Shown here in pieces: positions 43,880 through 51,489 of a DNA stretch of 64,000 nt. Every line of letters starts with the position of its first letter. Position 1 is the stretch's first letter. This DNA is from Martelella mediterranea DSM 17316 (GTDB taxonomy: Bacteria; Pseudomonadota; Alphaproteobacteria; Rhizobiales; Rhizobiaceae): the NCBI RefSeq assembly GCF_002043005.1, contig NZ_CP020331.1:248001-312000 (forward strand), given 5' to 3'. The notes beneath the pieces were generated by a model. That model saw only the letters and a list, made by a program, of their open reading frames with translations, did not search any database and was not told the origin of the DNA. The position numbers were made by a program, and so were the translations under genes.

Positions 43880-44149
43880 CCAATCAGATAAGTCGCCCGT
43901 TCCGGCAACCGGAGCAAACGTTCTATATTCCTAATCTAATCAATCGGGGGAAATATTAAAAGCGGATATTTATCTCTAACGCTCATACAGGACTTGTGAA
44001 GCATGGACTGGAGTAGAGTCTATTTACCAGCGGTGAAGCCCAAGCGCTGATCCGAAAGCGGTGTCGCGAGACCGAACTCGGTCCTGATCATATCCCGGTC
44101 GGGACCGACCGCGCCCCTCATGGCGGACGTCTGCGTCTGCAGGTTGTTT
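43880..44149. other. Intergenic region between IclR gene and IS remnants
   Basis: The first 100 bases are AT-rich and probably hold the IclR promoter. Past 44020 a short leftward frame follows the IS110 remnant, but nothing in it is recognisable. Confidence 0.4.
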
Positions 44150-44243
44150 TCTTCGAAGACGACACCCCACTGTTCTCGTCTGCACCGTGGATCTGGAAAA
44201 CGCTCTTCGCTAGGTCGATACCAACTATGGAAAGCTCTGACAT
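44150..44243 (-). pseudogene. IS110-family transposase, N-terminal remnant
   Basis: From ATG 44243 the reverse strand reads MSELSIVGIDLAKSVFQIHG then ADENSGV, the N-terminus of IS110-type transposases with the first acidic residue of the DEDD site in GIDLAK. A frameshift follows immediately and the rest of the element is missing. Confidence 0.75.
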
Positions 44244-44309
44244 GGTTCGCTTCTTTGCTCTGGACGATGACATCCAAACTATGCCGGAATATGCTGGCGG
44301 AAGCAGGAG

Positions 44310-44495
44310 CCATTCACACCATCAATCGAGCAGGCGTTCTCGAAACTGAAAGCACTCCTGCGAAAGGCCGCCGAGCGCACCGTCTCTGGCCTATGGGACA
44401 GGATCGGAAAACTCATTGAACTCGTCGAGCCTCAAGAAGCTCTAAACTTCTTCACTCTTGCGGATACGATCCAACATGAAGGGGAACCGCTCTAA
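44310..44495 (+). pseudogene. IS630-family transposase, C-terminal remnant
   Basis: Read from 44310, the plus strand encodes PFTPSIEQAFSKLKALLRKA then AERTVSGLWDRIGKLIELV, and ends in TAA at 44493-44495. The P-x-x-x-P-I-E-x-x-F-x-K-L-K motif holds the last DDE acid of IS630 transposases. The rest of the gene is absent. Confidence 0.78.
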
Positions 44496-44765
44496 AGTGG
44501 CAGGTGTGCTCTATCTGGGTCGAGCTGACGCCGCGGTTGACATCGCTTCACGGCTCGCGCTTCTCCTCGCTGTCGCCCCTTGTTCCTCCGATGTTCGGCC
44601 TTGTAGCTGGGTTCACAGATAAACGCCTTTCCCGAGCGTTTATGAAATAGCGTGACCTCGCCACGGACTGCCACGCACACCAGAAATGGTTACCCGTGCC
44701 GGAGGTTGCACTCTACTATACGAACGTGCAATAAGGGCGAAATCATCTCCAGAAGAGGACAGAAG

Positions 44766-45722
44766 ATGACCGGATCTTCGCCAGTCCATGGCGTGTATCT
44801 CAGCCCCATGCTCGATCTTGAAGGCCTCTATGGCAATGCCATCACGTCCGCCGGACAGGACGTCGTGCTGCGCCGCCCAGAACAGGTTTCGGACCCGGAC
44901 CGGGTCAGGTTCGCCGTCTGCTGGCTGCCGACGGCCGAGAGTTTCAAGACCTATCCCAACCTTGAACTGGCCATGTCGATCGGAGCAGGCGTCAACGATC
45001 TGCTCGATAACCCGGGGCTTGGACCGGAGATCGCCATTGCGCGGGTGCGCGATCCGCACTAGGCGGCGTTGATGGCGGGCTATGCCGCCCATGAGGTGCT
45101 GCATGTCTCGCGCGGATTCTCCGAACTAGCAGGCGCGGCCACAAAGGCCCGTTGGGCGCCGCTGCCGATGCGACCGCCGCAAGATACGATCGTTGCGGTG
45201 CTGGGCAATGGCACGATGGGCGCCGCCGTCGTCGGCGCGCTGGGCATGCTGGGCTTCAGCCTGCGGGTTGCCTGCCGCACCGCGCCAGCCGAGCCGATCG
45301 ACGGTGTCCGGTATTGCAGCGGTCCCGATGGCGTGATCGAGGCGGCGACGGGCGCCCATTTCGTCATCAATGCCCTGCCGCTCACGCCGGCCACCGAGAA
45401 CGTGCTGAACGAGCGTCTGTTTGCCGCCATGGCGGAGGCTAGCTGGCTGATCCAGATCGGCCGCGGCGAGCATCTGGTCGAGGCGGATCTCGTGCGGGCG
45501 CTGGATGCGGGGCAGCTTGCCGGCGCCACGCTCGATGTCTTCCGAGAGGAGCCGCTGCCCGAAAATCACCCGTTCTGGCAGGATTCGCGCCTGCGGATCA
45601 CGCCTCATATCGCCAGCGATTCGATGCCAGAGGTGGTTGGCGAGCAGATCCTGACCACCGTCCGCGAACTGCGCGACGGCATCCCCCTCAGCCTCGGCGT
45701 CGAGCGCGCGCGGGGCTACTGA
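44766..45722 (+). pseudogene. ghrA: Glyoxylate/hydroxypyruvate reductase A-like gene with one in-frame amber codon
   Basis: Apart from one TAG at 45060-45062, the frame encodes a full-length (318 codon) GhrA-type D-2-hydroxyacid dehydrogenase. The first part includes RFAVCWLPTAESFKTYPNLE and the SIGAGVNDLL loop; the stop falls in RDPH-stop-AALMAGYAAHEVL, where relatives commonly have Gln. The rest carries the nucleotide loop VLGNGTMGAAVVGAL, the catalytic Arg region IGRGEHLVEADL and the TPHIASDS catalytic His. A single C-to-T change (CAG to TAG) would explain it. The gene is otherwise undamaged, so loss is recent, or the base is a sequencing error. It is closely followed by the class II aldolase gene. 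Confidence 0.82.
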
Positions 45723-45741
45723 CACGATGAAGGAGCGCGCA

Positions 45742-46509
45742 ATGACTGAAGCAGTTCACCCGGCCCCTGCGAGTATGAGCGCGGCCGAATGGCAGGCGCG
45801 CTGCGAGCTTGCGGCCTGCTACCGGCTGGCTTGGCACTACCGCTTCACCGACCTGATCTACACCCATATCACCGCCCGCGTTCCGGGCGAGGAAGGCCAT
45901 TTCCTGATCAATCCCTATGGCCTGGCCTGGGAGGAGATCACCGCAACATCGCTGGTCAAGATCGATGTCGACGGCAACAAGGTTGGCGACAATCCCCACC
46001 CGGTGAACCCGGCGGGTTTCACCATTCATTCGGCGATCCACCGCGCCAGCCACGATGCCGCCTGGATCATGCACACCCACACCCGGGCGGGTGTGGCGGT
46101 GTCGACGCTGGAGGAGGGGCTGTTGTCGCTCAACCAGATCGCGTTGCAGTTCCACAATCGGATTTCCTACCATGATTACGAGGGCATCGCGCTCGACCTT
46201 GACGAACGCGACCGCCTGGTGGCGAGCCTCGGCGACAATCCCGTGCTGGTGCTGCGCAATCACGGCCTGCTGACGACCGGACCCACGGCCGCCTCGATGT
46301 TCAATACGATGTTCTACATGGAGCGGGCCTGCGCGATCCAGGTCGCCACCCTCTCCATGGGGCAGCCACTCCGCGCCGTGCCCGCCGATATAGCCGCCCA
46401 TGTGGCGAAACAGTATGAAAGCTCGATGGGCGACGAGGACGACGTGGCCCTCGAATGGGCCGCGCATCTGCGCCTGCTGGAGCGGATCGCTCCGGACTAC
46501 CGGGACTGA
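45742..46509 (+). CDS. Class II aldolase/adducin-family protein
   Basis: A 255-residue protein with the class II aldolase fold: LAWHYRFTDLIYTHITARVPG, INPYGLAWEEITATSLVKID and the metal-binding HTHTRAGVAVS (H-x-H) with a later LRNHGLLTTG. It may cleave or epimerise a hydroxyacid or sugar phosphate, or act as a decarboxylase. ATG 45742 has AAGGAG 6 bases upstream. It lies in the same operon as the interrupted ghrA gene, which could have reduced its product. Confidence 0.9.
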   Translation: MTEAVHPAPASMSAAEWQARCELAACYRLAWHYRFTDLIYTHITARVPGEEGHFLINPYGLAWEEITATSLVKIDVDGNKVGDNPHPVNPAGFTIHSAIHRASHDAAWIMHTHTRAGVAVSTLEEGLLSLNQIALQFHNRISYHDYEGIALDLDERDRLVASLGDNPVLVLRNHGLLTTGPTAASMFNTMFYMERACAIQVATLSMGQPLRAVPADIAAHVAKQYESSMGDEDDVALEWAAHLRLLERIAPDYRD

Positions 46510-46533
46510 GCGGCGCTCAACCGGACGGTTGAA

Positions 46534-46566
46534 AGAGGGGCCGGAGCGTCAAACGCCGGCCCCTCT
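46534..46566 (+). terminator. Terminator between convergent genes
   Basis: AGAGGGGCCGG at 46534-46544 pairs with CCGGCCCCTCT at 46556-46566, an 11-bp perfect stem, followed by TCGTT. It lies 24 bases after the aldolase stop and just before the aminotransferase stop and can serve both directions. Confidence 0.8.
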
Positions 46567-46570
46567 TCGT

Positions 46571-47767
46571 TCAGGCCGTTGCGGCCTCGGTCCTTGCGCT
46601 GCAGAGCCGGGACGCCAGCGCCGCGATGCGGCGCACGGCCTCGGCCAGTTCATCGTCCGGCAGCGTCAGGCCGAGACGGATCAGGTGTCCGGCCTCGGCG
46701 CCGAAGCTTTCGCCGGGCATCACCGCCACCGCTTCTTCTTCCAGCAGGCGCCAGGCGAAGGCTTCGCCGCCAAGGCCGGCCTGTGAGACATCGACCATCA
46801 TGAACATGCCGCCCTGCGGGGCGAAGGACGACAGCCCTTCGGCGACGTCGAAGGCGGCCTGGCAGGCGCGCGCACGACGAGAGAGCGCCTCGCGCTGGCG
46901 CGCGGCGGTGTCATAGTCGTTGGTCAGCGCCGCTTCGGTCATGTCCGCGATGAAGGGCTGGTTGCCGAACAGCATTGTTTCCGAGATCGGCAGGACAAGA
47001 CGCATCGCCTCGACCGGACCCACGGCCCAGCCGCTGCGGAAGCCCGTGGCGGCGTGGCTTTTCGAGATCGAGGAGACGACGATGGTGCGCTCGCGCAGCG
47101 CCGCAAATTCCAGCGGCGAGCAGAACTCGCCCTCAAAGATCAGGGATTCATAGACCTCGTCGCAGACGATCCAGAGATCCTTCTCGATCGCGATCTCGCC
47201 GATGGCTTCCATGGTATCGCGATCGATGACCGATCCGCTGGGATTGTGTGGCGTGTTCAGCAGCAGCACGCGGCTTTGCGGCGTTATCGCCTCCCGCAGA
47301 TCCTCGGGCTGCGGCACGAAACCGTGTTCCATCTTCAGCGGCACGGGTTGCACGCTGGCCCCGGTCGCCTCGACCACGCCGTCATAGGTGGCGTAATAGG
47401 GATCGCCGATCAGCACGCCGTCGCCGTCTTCGACCAGCGCCAGCATCACGGCGAAGAGCGCGGTCTGGGTGCCGGGAAAGCACAGGATGTTCTCCGGGCC
47501 GATGCCGGGCAGGCGCGGGGCATAGGTGGCCGCCAGCGCGCTGACCAGACCGGGCTCGCCGCGGCCGTTGGAATAGCGGGTGCGGCCCTTACGCATCGAT
47601 TGCGCGCAGATCTCGACAAGGTCCGGATCGGTCGGAATGTCGGGCTCGCCGATGGTCAGCATGATGATTGCCTCGCCGCGCGCATTGCGGTCGCGGGCGG
47701 CGTTGTGAACGGCCCATTTATCGCCGCCCAGATCCCTGAGCCTGCGGGTGATTGATGCGTAGTGCAT
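46571..47767 (-). CDS. Class I/II pyridoxal-phosphate aminotransferase
   Basis: A 398-residue fold-type I aminotransferase. The PLP lysine is in SSISKSHAATGFRSGW, the phosphate and ring contacts in NTPHNPSGSVI and VCDEVYESLIF, and the C-terminal Arg in HLIRLGLTLP. It transfers amino groups between an amino acid and a 2-oxo acid; the exact partner is not predictable. It starts 15 bases after the TetR gene and is probably cotranscribed with it. Confidence 0.9.
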   Translation of the reverse strand: MHYASITRRLRDLGGDKWAVHNAARDRNARGEAIIMLTIGEPDIPTDPDLVEICAQSMRKGRTRYSNGRGEPGLVSALAATYAPRLPGIGPENILCFPGTQTALFAVMLALVEDGDGVLIGDPYYATYDGVVEATGASVQPVPLKMEHGFVPQPEDLREAITPQSRVLLLNTPHNPSGSVIDRDTMEAIGEIAIEKDLWIVCDEVYESLIFEGEFCSPLEFAALRERTIVVSSISKSHAATGFRSGWAVGPVEAMRLVLPISETMLFGNQPFIADMTEAALTNDYDTAARQREALSRRARACQAAFDVAEGLSSFAPQGGMFMMVDVSQAGLGGEAFAWRLLEEEAVAVMPGESFGAEAGHLIRLGLTLPDDELAEAVRRIAALASRLCSARTEAATA

Positions 47768-47782
47768 GTATTTTCCTTGTTG

Positions 47783-48514
47783 TCAGGGCGCGACGGCGCG
47801 CACCAGTGTCTCGTCGGGCAGGCGCAGAATGCCTTCGGCGGCGGCGAGCGCTATGCCAGGCAGGCGCGCGGGATCGTAAAGCCCGTGCCCGAGAGAGCCT
47901 TCCAGCCAGAGGCCGTCGATCAGCCCGTTGAGCGCGATGGCATGGCTGTGGCAGGCCGCCGGATCGGCGGGCAGCCCGTGCTGCACCAGGACCGGGTGGA
48001 CCAGTTCCTCCAGCAGGTCGAGGAACTCGCGGTAGCTCTCCCGGTGGATATCGGCGTAGCGTTGCCCGGAGCGGACGCGCCCGATGAATGTCGCCCACAG
48101 CGAAACCTTGCGCGCGGAGAGGTTCGGTTGCCTGACATTGGCCGCGATGAAGTGCGCCAGCGCTTGCGCCGGACCTTCCGAGGCCGCATGGGCGGAATCC
48201 GCCGCAGCCCCGGTGAGGTTGCCCATCAGGTAGGCATAGGCCTCATGGACCATTTCGTCCTTTGACGCATAATAGTGCCGGATCAGCCCCGGCGAAACGC
48301 CGGCGCGCTCCGCTATCCTGCGAACGCTGGCGCCACCCATGCCGTCCTCCGCCAGGCAATCCAGCGTCGCCTCGAGCAATGCGCTGCGCCGGGCGTCTAC
48401 CCCCAAACGTTGGTAGCTTCGCCGTGTCACCCTGATGTCCTCCTGCTGGCTTTCAATGCCTTTGCGAAAGCCTTCCGATTCTCGCGGCAGCAGCCAAGTC
48501 ATTCTTTTATTCAT
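47783..48514 (-). CDS. TetR-family regulator (BetI-like)
   Basis: A 243-residue regulator. The N-terminal helix-turn-helix is ALLEATLDCLAEDGMGGASV then RRIAERAGVSPGLIRHYYAS, the form found in BetI-type TetR proteins. The helical ligand domain includes FIAANVRQPNLSARKVSLWATFIG. The first 38 or so residues are polar and may be an over-extension; a start near VTRRSYQRLGVDARR (GTG) is possible. It probably regulates itself and the aminotransferase. Confidence 0.87.
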   Translation of the reverse strand: MNKRMTWLLPRESEGFRKGIESQQEDIRVTRRSYQRLGVDARRSALLEATLDCLAEDGMGGASVRRIAERAGVSPGLIRHYYASKDEMVHEAYAYLMGNLTGAAADSAHAASEGPAQALAHFIAANVRQPNLSARKVSLWATFIGRVRSGQRYADIHRESYREFLDLLEELVHPVLVQHGLPADPAACHSHAIALNGLIDGLWLEGSLGHGLYDPARLPGIALAAAEGILRLPDETLVRAVAP

Positions 48515-48881
48515 TTTTGAGCGCGCGCCGCCCCTGCGGAATACCGCTTCCGGGAGCCGCCAGCCGCTAATTTTCCGTCGTTACTATACATTCGTACAAC
48601 ATTGCGGTAAATAGCATTCCGCAACCCAACAGAAAATACCCAAGGTCCGCCGATCGGCCGGACGGCCCGGCCATGCCGAAATCCCTCCGCGTGGCGATTG
48701 CCGCCCGAGTAGCGGCTTGAGGTATAGGGCGAGACATGATGTGTGCCAATTCGGCCACAGGCTGGGAAAATTCTCGTGCCCTCTTCCTTATTAGGATACT
48801 AGATTACCTTAACGTCATATATCTTTCCAATTGGGATGAGGAGCGTGAGACGCTCCGGTTTTGCGTGAGGAGGAGCAAGCG
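48515..48881. promoter_or_regulatory. fadL promoter region with MerR-type operator
   Basis: This 367-base gap between the TetR gene and fadL holds ATTAC-CTTAAC-GTCAT at 48803-48818, matching the ATKAC-N6-GTMAT pattern found before etfB, fadD/thioesterase and merR. A perfect 6-bp hairpin GAGCGT-GAG-ACGCTC lies at 48841-48855 in the leader. AGGAGG at 48869-48874 serves the fadL ATG. A leftward 63-codon frame is not convincing. Confidence 0.6.
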
Positions 48882-50165
48882 ATGAACAAACCCAGCCGAA
48901 TACATCTTCTAATGCTCAGCGCGGCAACGCTATTGTGCGCGGGAACGGCGTCTGCCGGCTCGTTCGCGTTGCGCGAGCAGAGCGCGGTCGGTCAGGGCCA
49001 GGCCTTTGCGGGCGCGGCGGCAGGACAGGCCGGCCTCGGCTCGATGTACTGGAACCCGGCAACGATGGCCGCCTTCGAAGGCTTTCAGGTCGAAGTCGAC
49101 CTTTCAGGCATTTTCCCCTATTCCGACATAACCCCGACAAGCGGGACCGCGCCGGCGCTTCTGCTCTTGGGCGGCACCGGTTCGACCGGCGATATGGCAC
49201 TCGATGCGGCGCTTCCGGCCGGCTATGTGAGCTATCAGGTCAGCGACGATGTCTGGCTGGGCCTGGGCCTCAACACGCCCTTCGGCCTCGAGACGAAGAA
49301 CCCGTTCAACTATTCCGGACAGATCTACGCCCGCACCTCGGAAGTTCTCAGCTATGACATCAACCCGACCATTGCCTGGCAAGTCAATGACTGGCTGGCG
49401 ATCGGCGGCGGCATCGAGGCGATGTATTTCAAGACCCGGCTGACGCAGGCGATGAGCCCGTTCCCGGGCGCGCCTTCCGCCGAACTTGAGGGCGATTCCT
49501 GGGGCGTCGGCTTCACGCTCGGCTTCACGCTGACCCCGATGGACGGCACCGTGATCGGCGTCGGCTACCGCTCGCAGATCAAGCAGAACCTTGAGGGCCA
49601 CCTCGATCTCGGCGCCATGATGGGACCGCTTCCGCCCGGCTCCTATCCGGTGAAGTCCGACCTCACCCTGCCCGATCAGATAACCGTCGGCCTCAGCCAG
49701 GCGCTTACCGATCAGCTGACCCTGAATGCCGGCTTCGAGTGGACCCACTGGAGCGTCTTCGACAATTTCCCGGTCTACGGCACGTCCGGTTTCACCAATG
49801 GCATGCAGCTTACCGATCTGCCCTTCGAATATGATGACGGCTACTACCTTTCCGTCGGCCTCGAATATGCCATGAACGAACGGTTCACGGTTCGCGGCGG
49901 CGTCGGCTATGAATGGTCGCCAATCTCGACCACCAACCGCGACCTGCGCCTGCCCGACAGCGATCGCGTCCATGCCTCGCTCGGCGGCACCTACAGCTGG
50001 AACGACAAGCTGTCGCTCGACTTCGCCTATGAGCACATCTTCACCACCGGCGACACCGACATCAAGATCGACGCCAACAATCCGCATTACGCGGGTCTCG
50101 CCTTCTTCGGCGATGTCGATGCCCATGTCGATATCGTGTCGGCCAGCCTGCGCTATCGCTTCTGA
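48882..50165 (+). CDS. fadL: Outer-membrane long-chain fatty acid transporter (FadL/OmpP1 family)
   Basis: A 427-residue outer-membrane protein. After a signal peptide (about 1-26, ends ASAGS) comes FALREQSAVGQGQAFAGAAAG, the FadL hatch-domain start with the N-P-A/T motif in YWNPATMAAF. Amphipathic beta strands follow and it ends in Phe (SASLRYRF), the outer-membrane insertion signal. It should let long-chain fatty acids across the outer membrane. An operator like those of the oxidation genes precedes it, linking uptake and breakdown. ATG 48882 is preferred over ATG 48861 because AGGAGG lies between them. Confidence 0.93.
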   Translation: MNKPSRIHLLMLSAATLLCAGTASAGSFALREQSAVGQGQAFAGAAAGQAGLGSMYWNPATMAAFEGFQVEVDLSGIFPYSDITPTSGTAPALLLLGGTGSTGDMALDAALPAGYVSYQVSDDVWLGLGLNTPFGLETKNPFNYSGQIYARTSEVLSYDINPTIAWQVNDWLAIGGGIEAMYFKTRLTQAMSPFPGAPSAELEGDSWGVGFTLGFTLTPMDGTVIGVGYRSQIKQNLEGHLDLGAMMGPLPPGSYPVKSDLTLPDQITVGLSQALTDQLTLNAGFEWTHWSVFDNFPVYGTSGFTNGMQLTDLPFEYDDGYYLSVGLEYAMNERFTVRGGVGYEWSPISTTNRDLRLPDSDRVHASLGGTYSWNDKLSLDFAYEHIFTTGDTDIKIDANNPHYAGLAFFGDVDAHVDIVSASLRYRF

Positions 50166-50173
50166 GGCTTACA

Positions 50174-50303
50174 GCAATTCCAGGTGAAGTGGATACCGGT
50201 TCACCGTCCGGAATTGCGTAAAAACAAAGAGATAGAGCCTTTCCGCGTTTCCGTGAAATGCGGAAAGGCTCTGGCGCCGCTCCCGGCCAAAACCGGGAGC
50301 GGC
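50174..50303. repeat. Three consecutive palindromes after fadL
   Basis: First, GCAATTCC (50174-50181) with GGAATTGC (50210-50217) and an inner GGTGAA/TTCACC. Second, GAGCCTTTCCGC (50235-50246) with GCGGAAAGGCTC (50260-50271). Third, GCCGCTCCCGG (50276-50286) with CCGGGAGCGGC (50293-50303). All arms are perfect. The first resembles intergenic palindromes common in rhizobial genomes. The hairpins may end or protect the fadL message. Confidence 0.75.
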
Positions 50304-50378
50304 AAGGCCTTTGGCGGTTCTTGAGGAGGAACCGCTGCGCCGGCCGATGGTTCGGAAACACGAAACGGGAGGAGTTTC

Positions 50379-50789
50379 ATGATCAGAAGAGTTTTCGGCG
50401 CTGCACTCGCTGCAGGTCTGATGACGGCCTCAATGGCCGCTGCCGCGTCGCCGGACGGCAAATGGCTGACCGAAAGCGGCAAGACCCAGGTTCAGATCGC
50501 GCCTTGCGGCAGCAATTACTGCGGCACCATTGTCTGGCAGAAAACGCCCTCGAACGACGTCAAGAACCCCGACGCCGCAAAGCGCAGCCGCCCGCTCGTC
50601 GGGACTGAGATGCTCTCAGACCTCTCGGCCGATGGCGACAATGCCTGGAAAGGCAAGCTCTACAATTTCGAGAACGGCAAGACCTATACCGGCAAGATGG
50701 AGCTGACAGACGCCAACACGCTGAAGCTTTCCGGCTGCATCATGGGCGGCGTGATCTGCAAGAGCCAGACCTGGCGCCGGACGAAGTAG
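50379..50789 (+). CDS. DUF2147-family secreted protein
   Basis: A 136-residue protein with a signal peptide (about 1-23, ends AAAASPDG). The mature part starts GKWLTESGKTQVQIAPCGSN, the DUF2147 signature with a conserved Cys pair (CGSNYC), followed by GKLYNFENGKTYTGKMEL and LSGCIMGGVICKSQTWRR. The fold is lipocalin-like; the role is unknown. ATG 50379 follows GGGAGGAG. It is separated from fadL by three hairpins and ends before another. Confidence 0.9.
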   Translation: MIRRVFGAALAAGLMTASMAAAASPDGKWLTESGKTQVQIAPCGSNYCGTIVWQKTPSNDVKNPDAAKRSRPLVGTEMLSDLSADGDNAWKGKLYNFENGKTYTGKMELTDANTLKLSGCIMGGVICKSQTWRRTK

Positions 50790-50803
50790 GACATATCAAA
50801 AAC

Positions 50804-51117
50804 GCGCGACCGACCGCCGAAAGGCAGGCCGGTCGCGCAAGATTGAGGCAGCGCCCGGAACAGGCGCTGCCTTCAGTTTGTTGCCAACCCATCCTATTTA
50901 CGGACGTCATCCTCGGGCTTGTCCCGAGGATCTAACCACCGTTCCCCACGAGCGGCGTTGGCGGACCGTAATAGATTGTTTTGAGTTGATATTTCGTCCG
51001 AGACGCCTGTCGTTTTGATACGTGCTTAGACCCTCGGGACAAGCCCGAGGGTGACGAAGGAGAGCGGGGCGAACTTTGTCAGCAGCCTGTAAGCAGCGCC
51101 CGGAACAGGCGCTGCCT
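50804..51117. repeat. Terminator-like hairpins and inverted REP-like pair
   Basis: GCGCGACCG/CGGTCGCGC (50804-50838) probably ends the DUF2147 message. A 25-base palindromic unit GCAGCGCCCGGAACAGGCGC-TGCCT occurs twice, at 50848-50872 and 51093-51117, in the same orientation. Between them a 28-base unit with core CCTCGGGCTTGTCCCGAGG occurs at 50906-50933 and, inverted and with two base differences, at 51028-51055. The layout, paired inverted palindromes between genes, is like a REP/BIME cluster. No gene is present. Confidence 0.8.
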
Positions 51118-51135
51118 GTCGTGTTTCAGGTGGAC

Positions 51136-51456
51136 TTAGGAGGCCTCCTCAAGAAGCCCCGCGAGTTTCAGCGCCACGCCCTGGGAACCGCGCACCTTCA
51201 GGCGGCCGGTCGAAAAGGCCAGCATCGGGTTCAGCTTTCCCTTGATCAGCTTTTCGAGATTGTCGGAAGTGAGGATGAGCACGGTGTCGGCCTCGGCCTC
51301 GCCGCTCTCATCCTCTTCAATCTCGACATCGCCGTCTGTTGCATCAAGCAAAATCGACCCGGCATCCTTCATGTCGAAGCGGACCCGGTAGCCCAGCTCC
51401 TCAAGCGCATCGTACTTTGCTTCCATTGCCGCAATCAACGCGCTGATCTCAGCCAT
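51136..51456 (-). CDS. SCP2 sterol-binding domain protein
   Basis: A 106-residue SCP2 domain: YRVRFDMKDAGSILLDATDG, TVLILTSDNLEKLIKGKLNPMLAF (the D-x-x-x-x-x-x-G-K-x-x-P/A-x-x-A-F signature) and FSTGRLKVRGS. It binds fatty acyl-CoA or lipid in the cytoplasm. It is the last gene of the thiolase-FadB-acyl-CoA dehydrogenase run and may hand acyl-CoA between the enzymes. Confidence 0.92.
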   Translation of the reverse strand: MAEISALIAAMEAKYDALEELGYRVRFDMKDAGSILLDATDGDVEIEEDESGEAEADTVLILTSDNLEKLIKGKLNPMLAFSTGRLKVRGSQGVALKLAGLLEEAS

Positions 51457-51489
51457 TGTCGTTCCTTTCCCTGTCGGCGTTCCGCCGCA

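Noticed and set aside
45060..45062. Amber codon in ghrA read as pyrrolysine or programmed readthrough
   Set aside because: No pyrrolysine genes or readthrough context are visible, and relatives commonly carry Gln here, so a simple C-to-T mutation is the better explanation.
48567..48758. 63-codon minus-strand frame upstream of fadL with one hydrophobic stretch
   Set aside because: No ribosome site of quality and no family match; a hydrophobic stretch alone is weak support.
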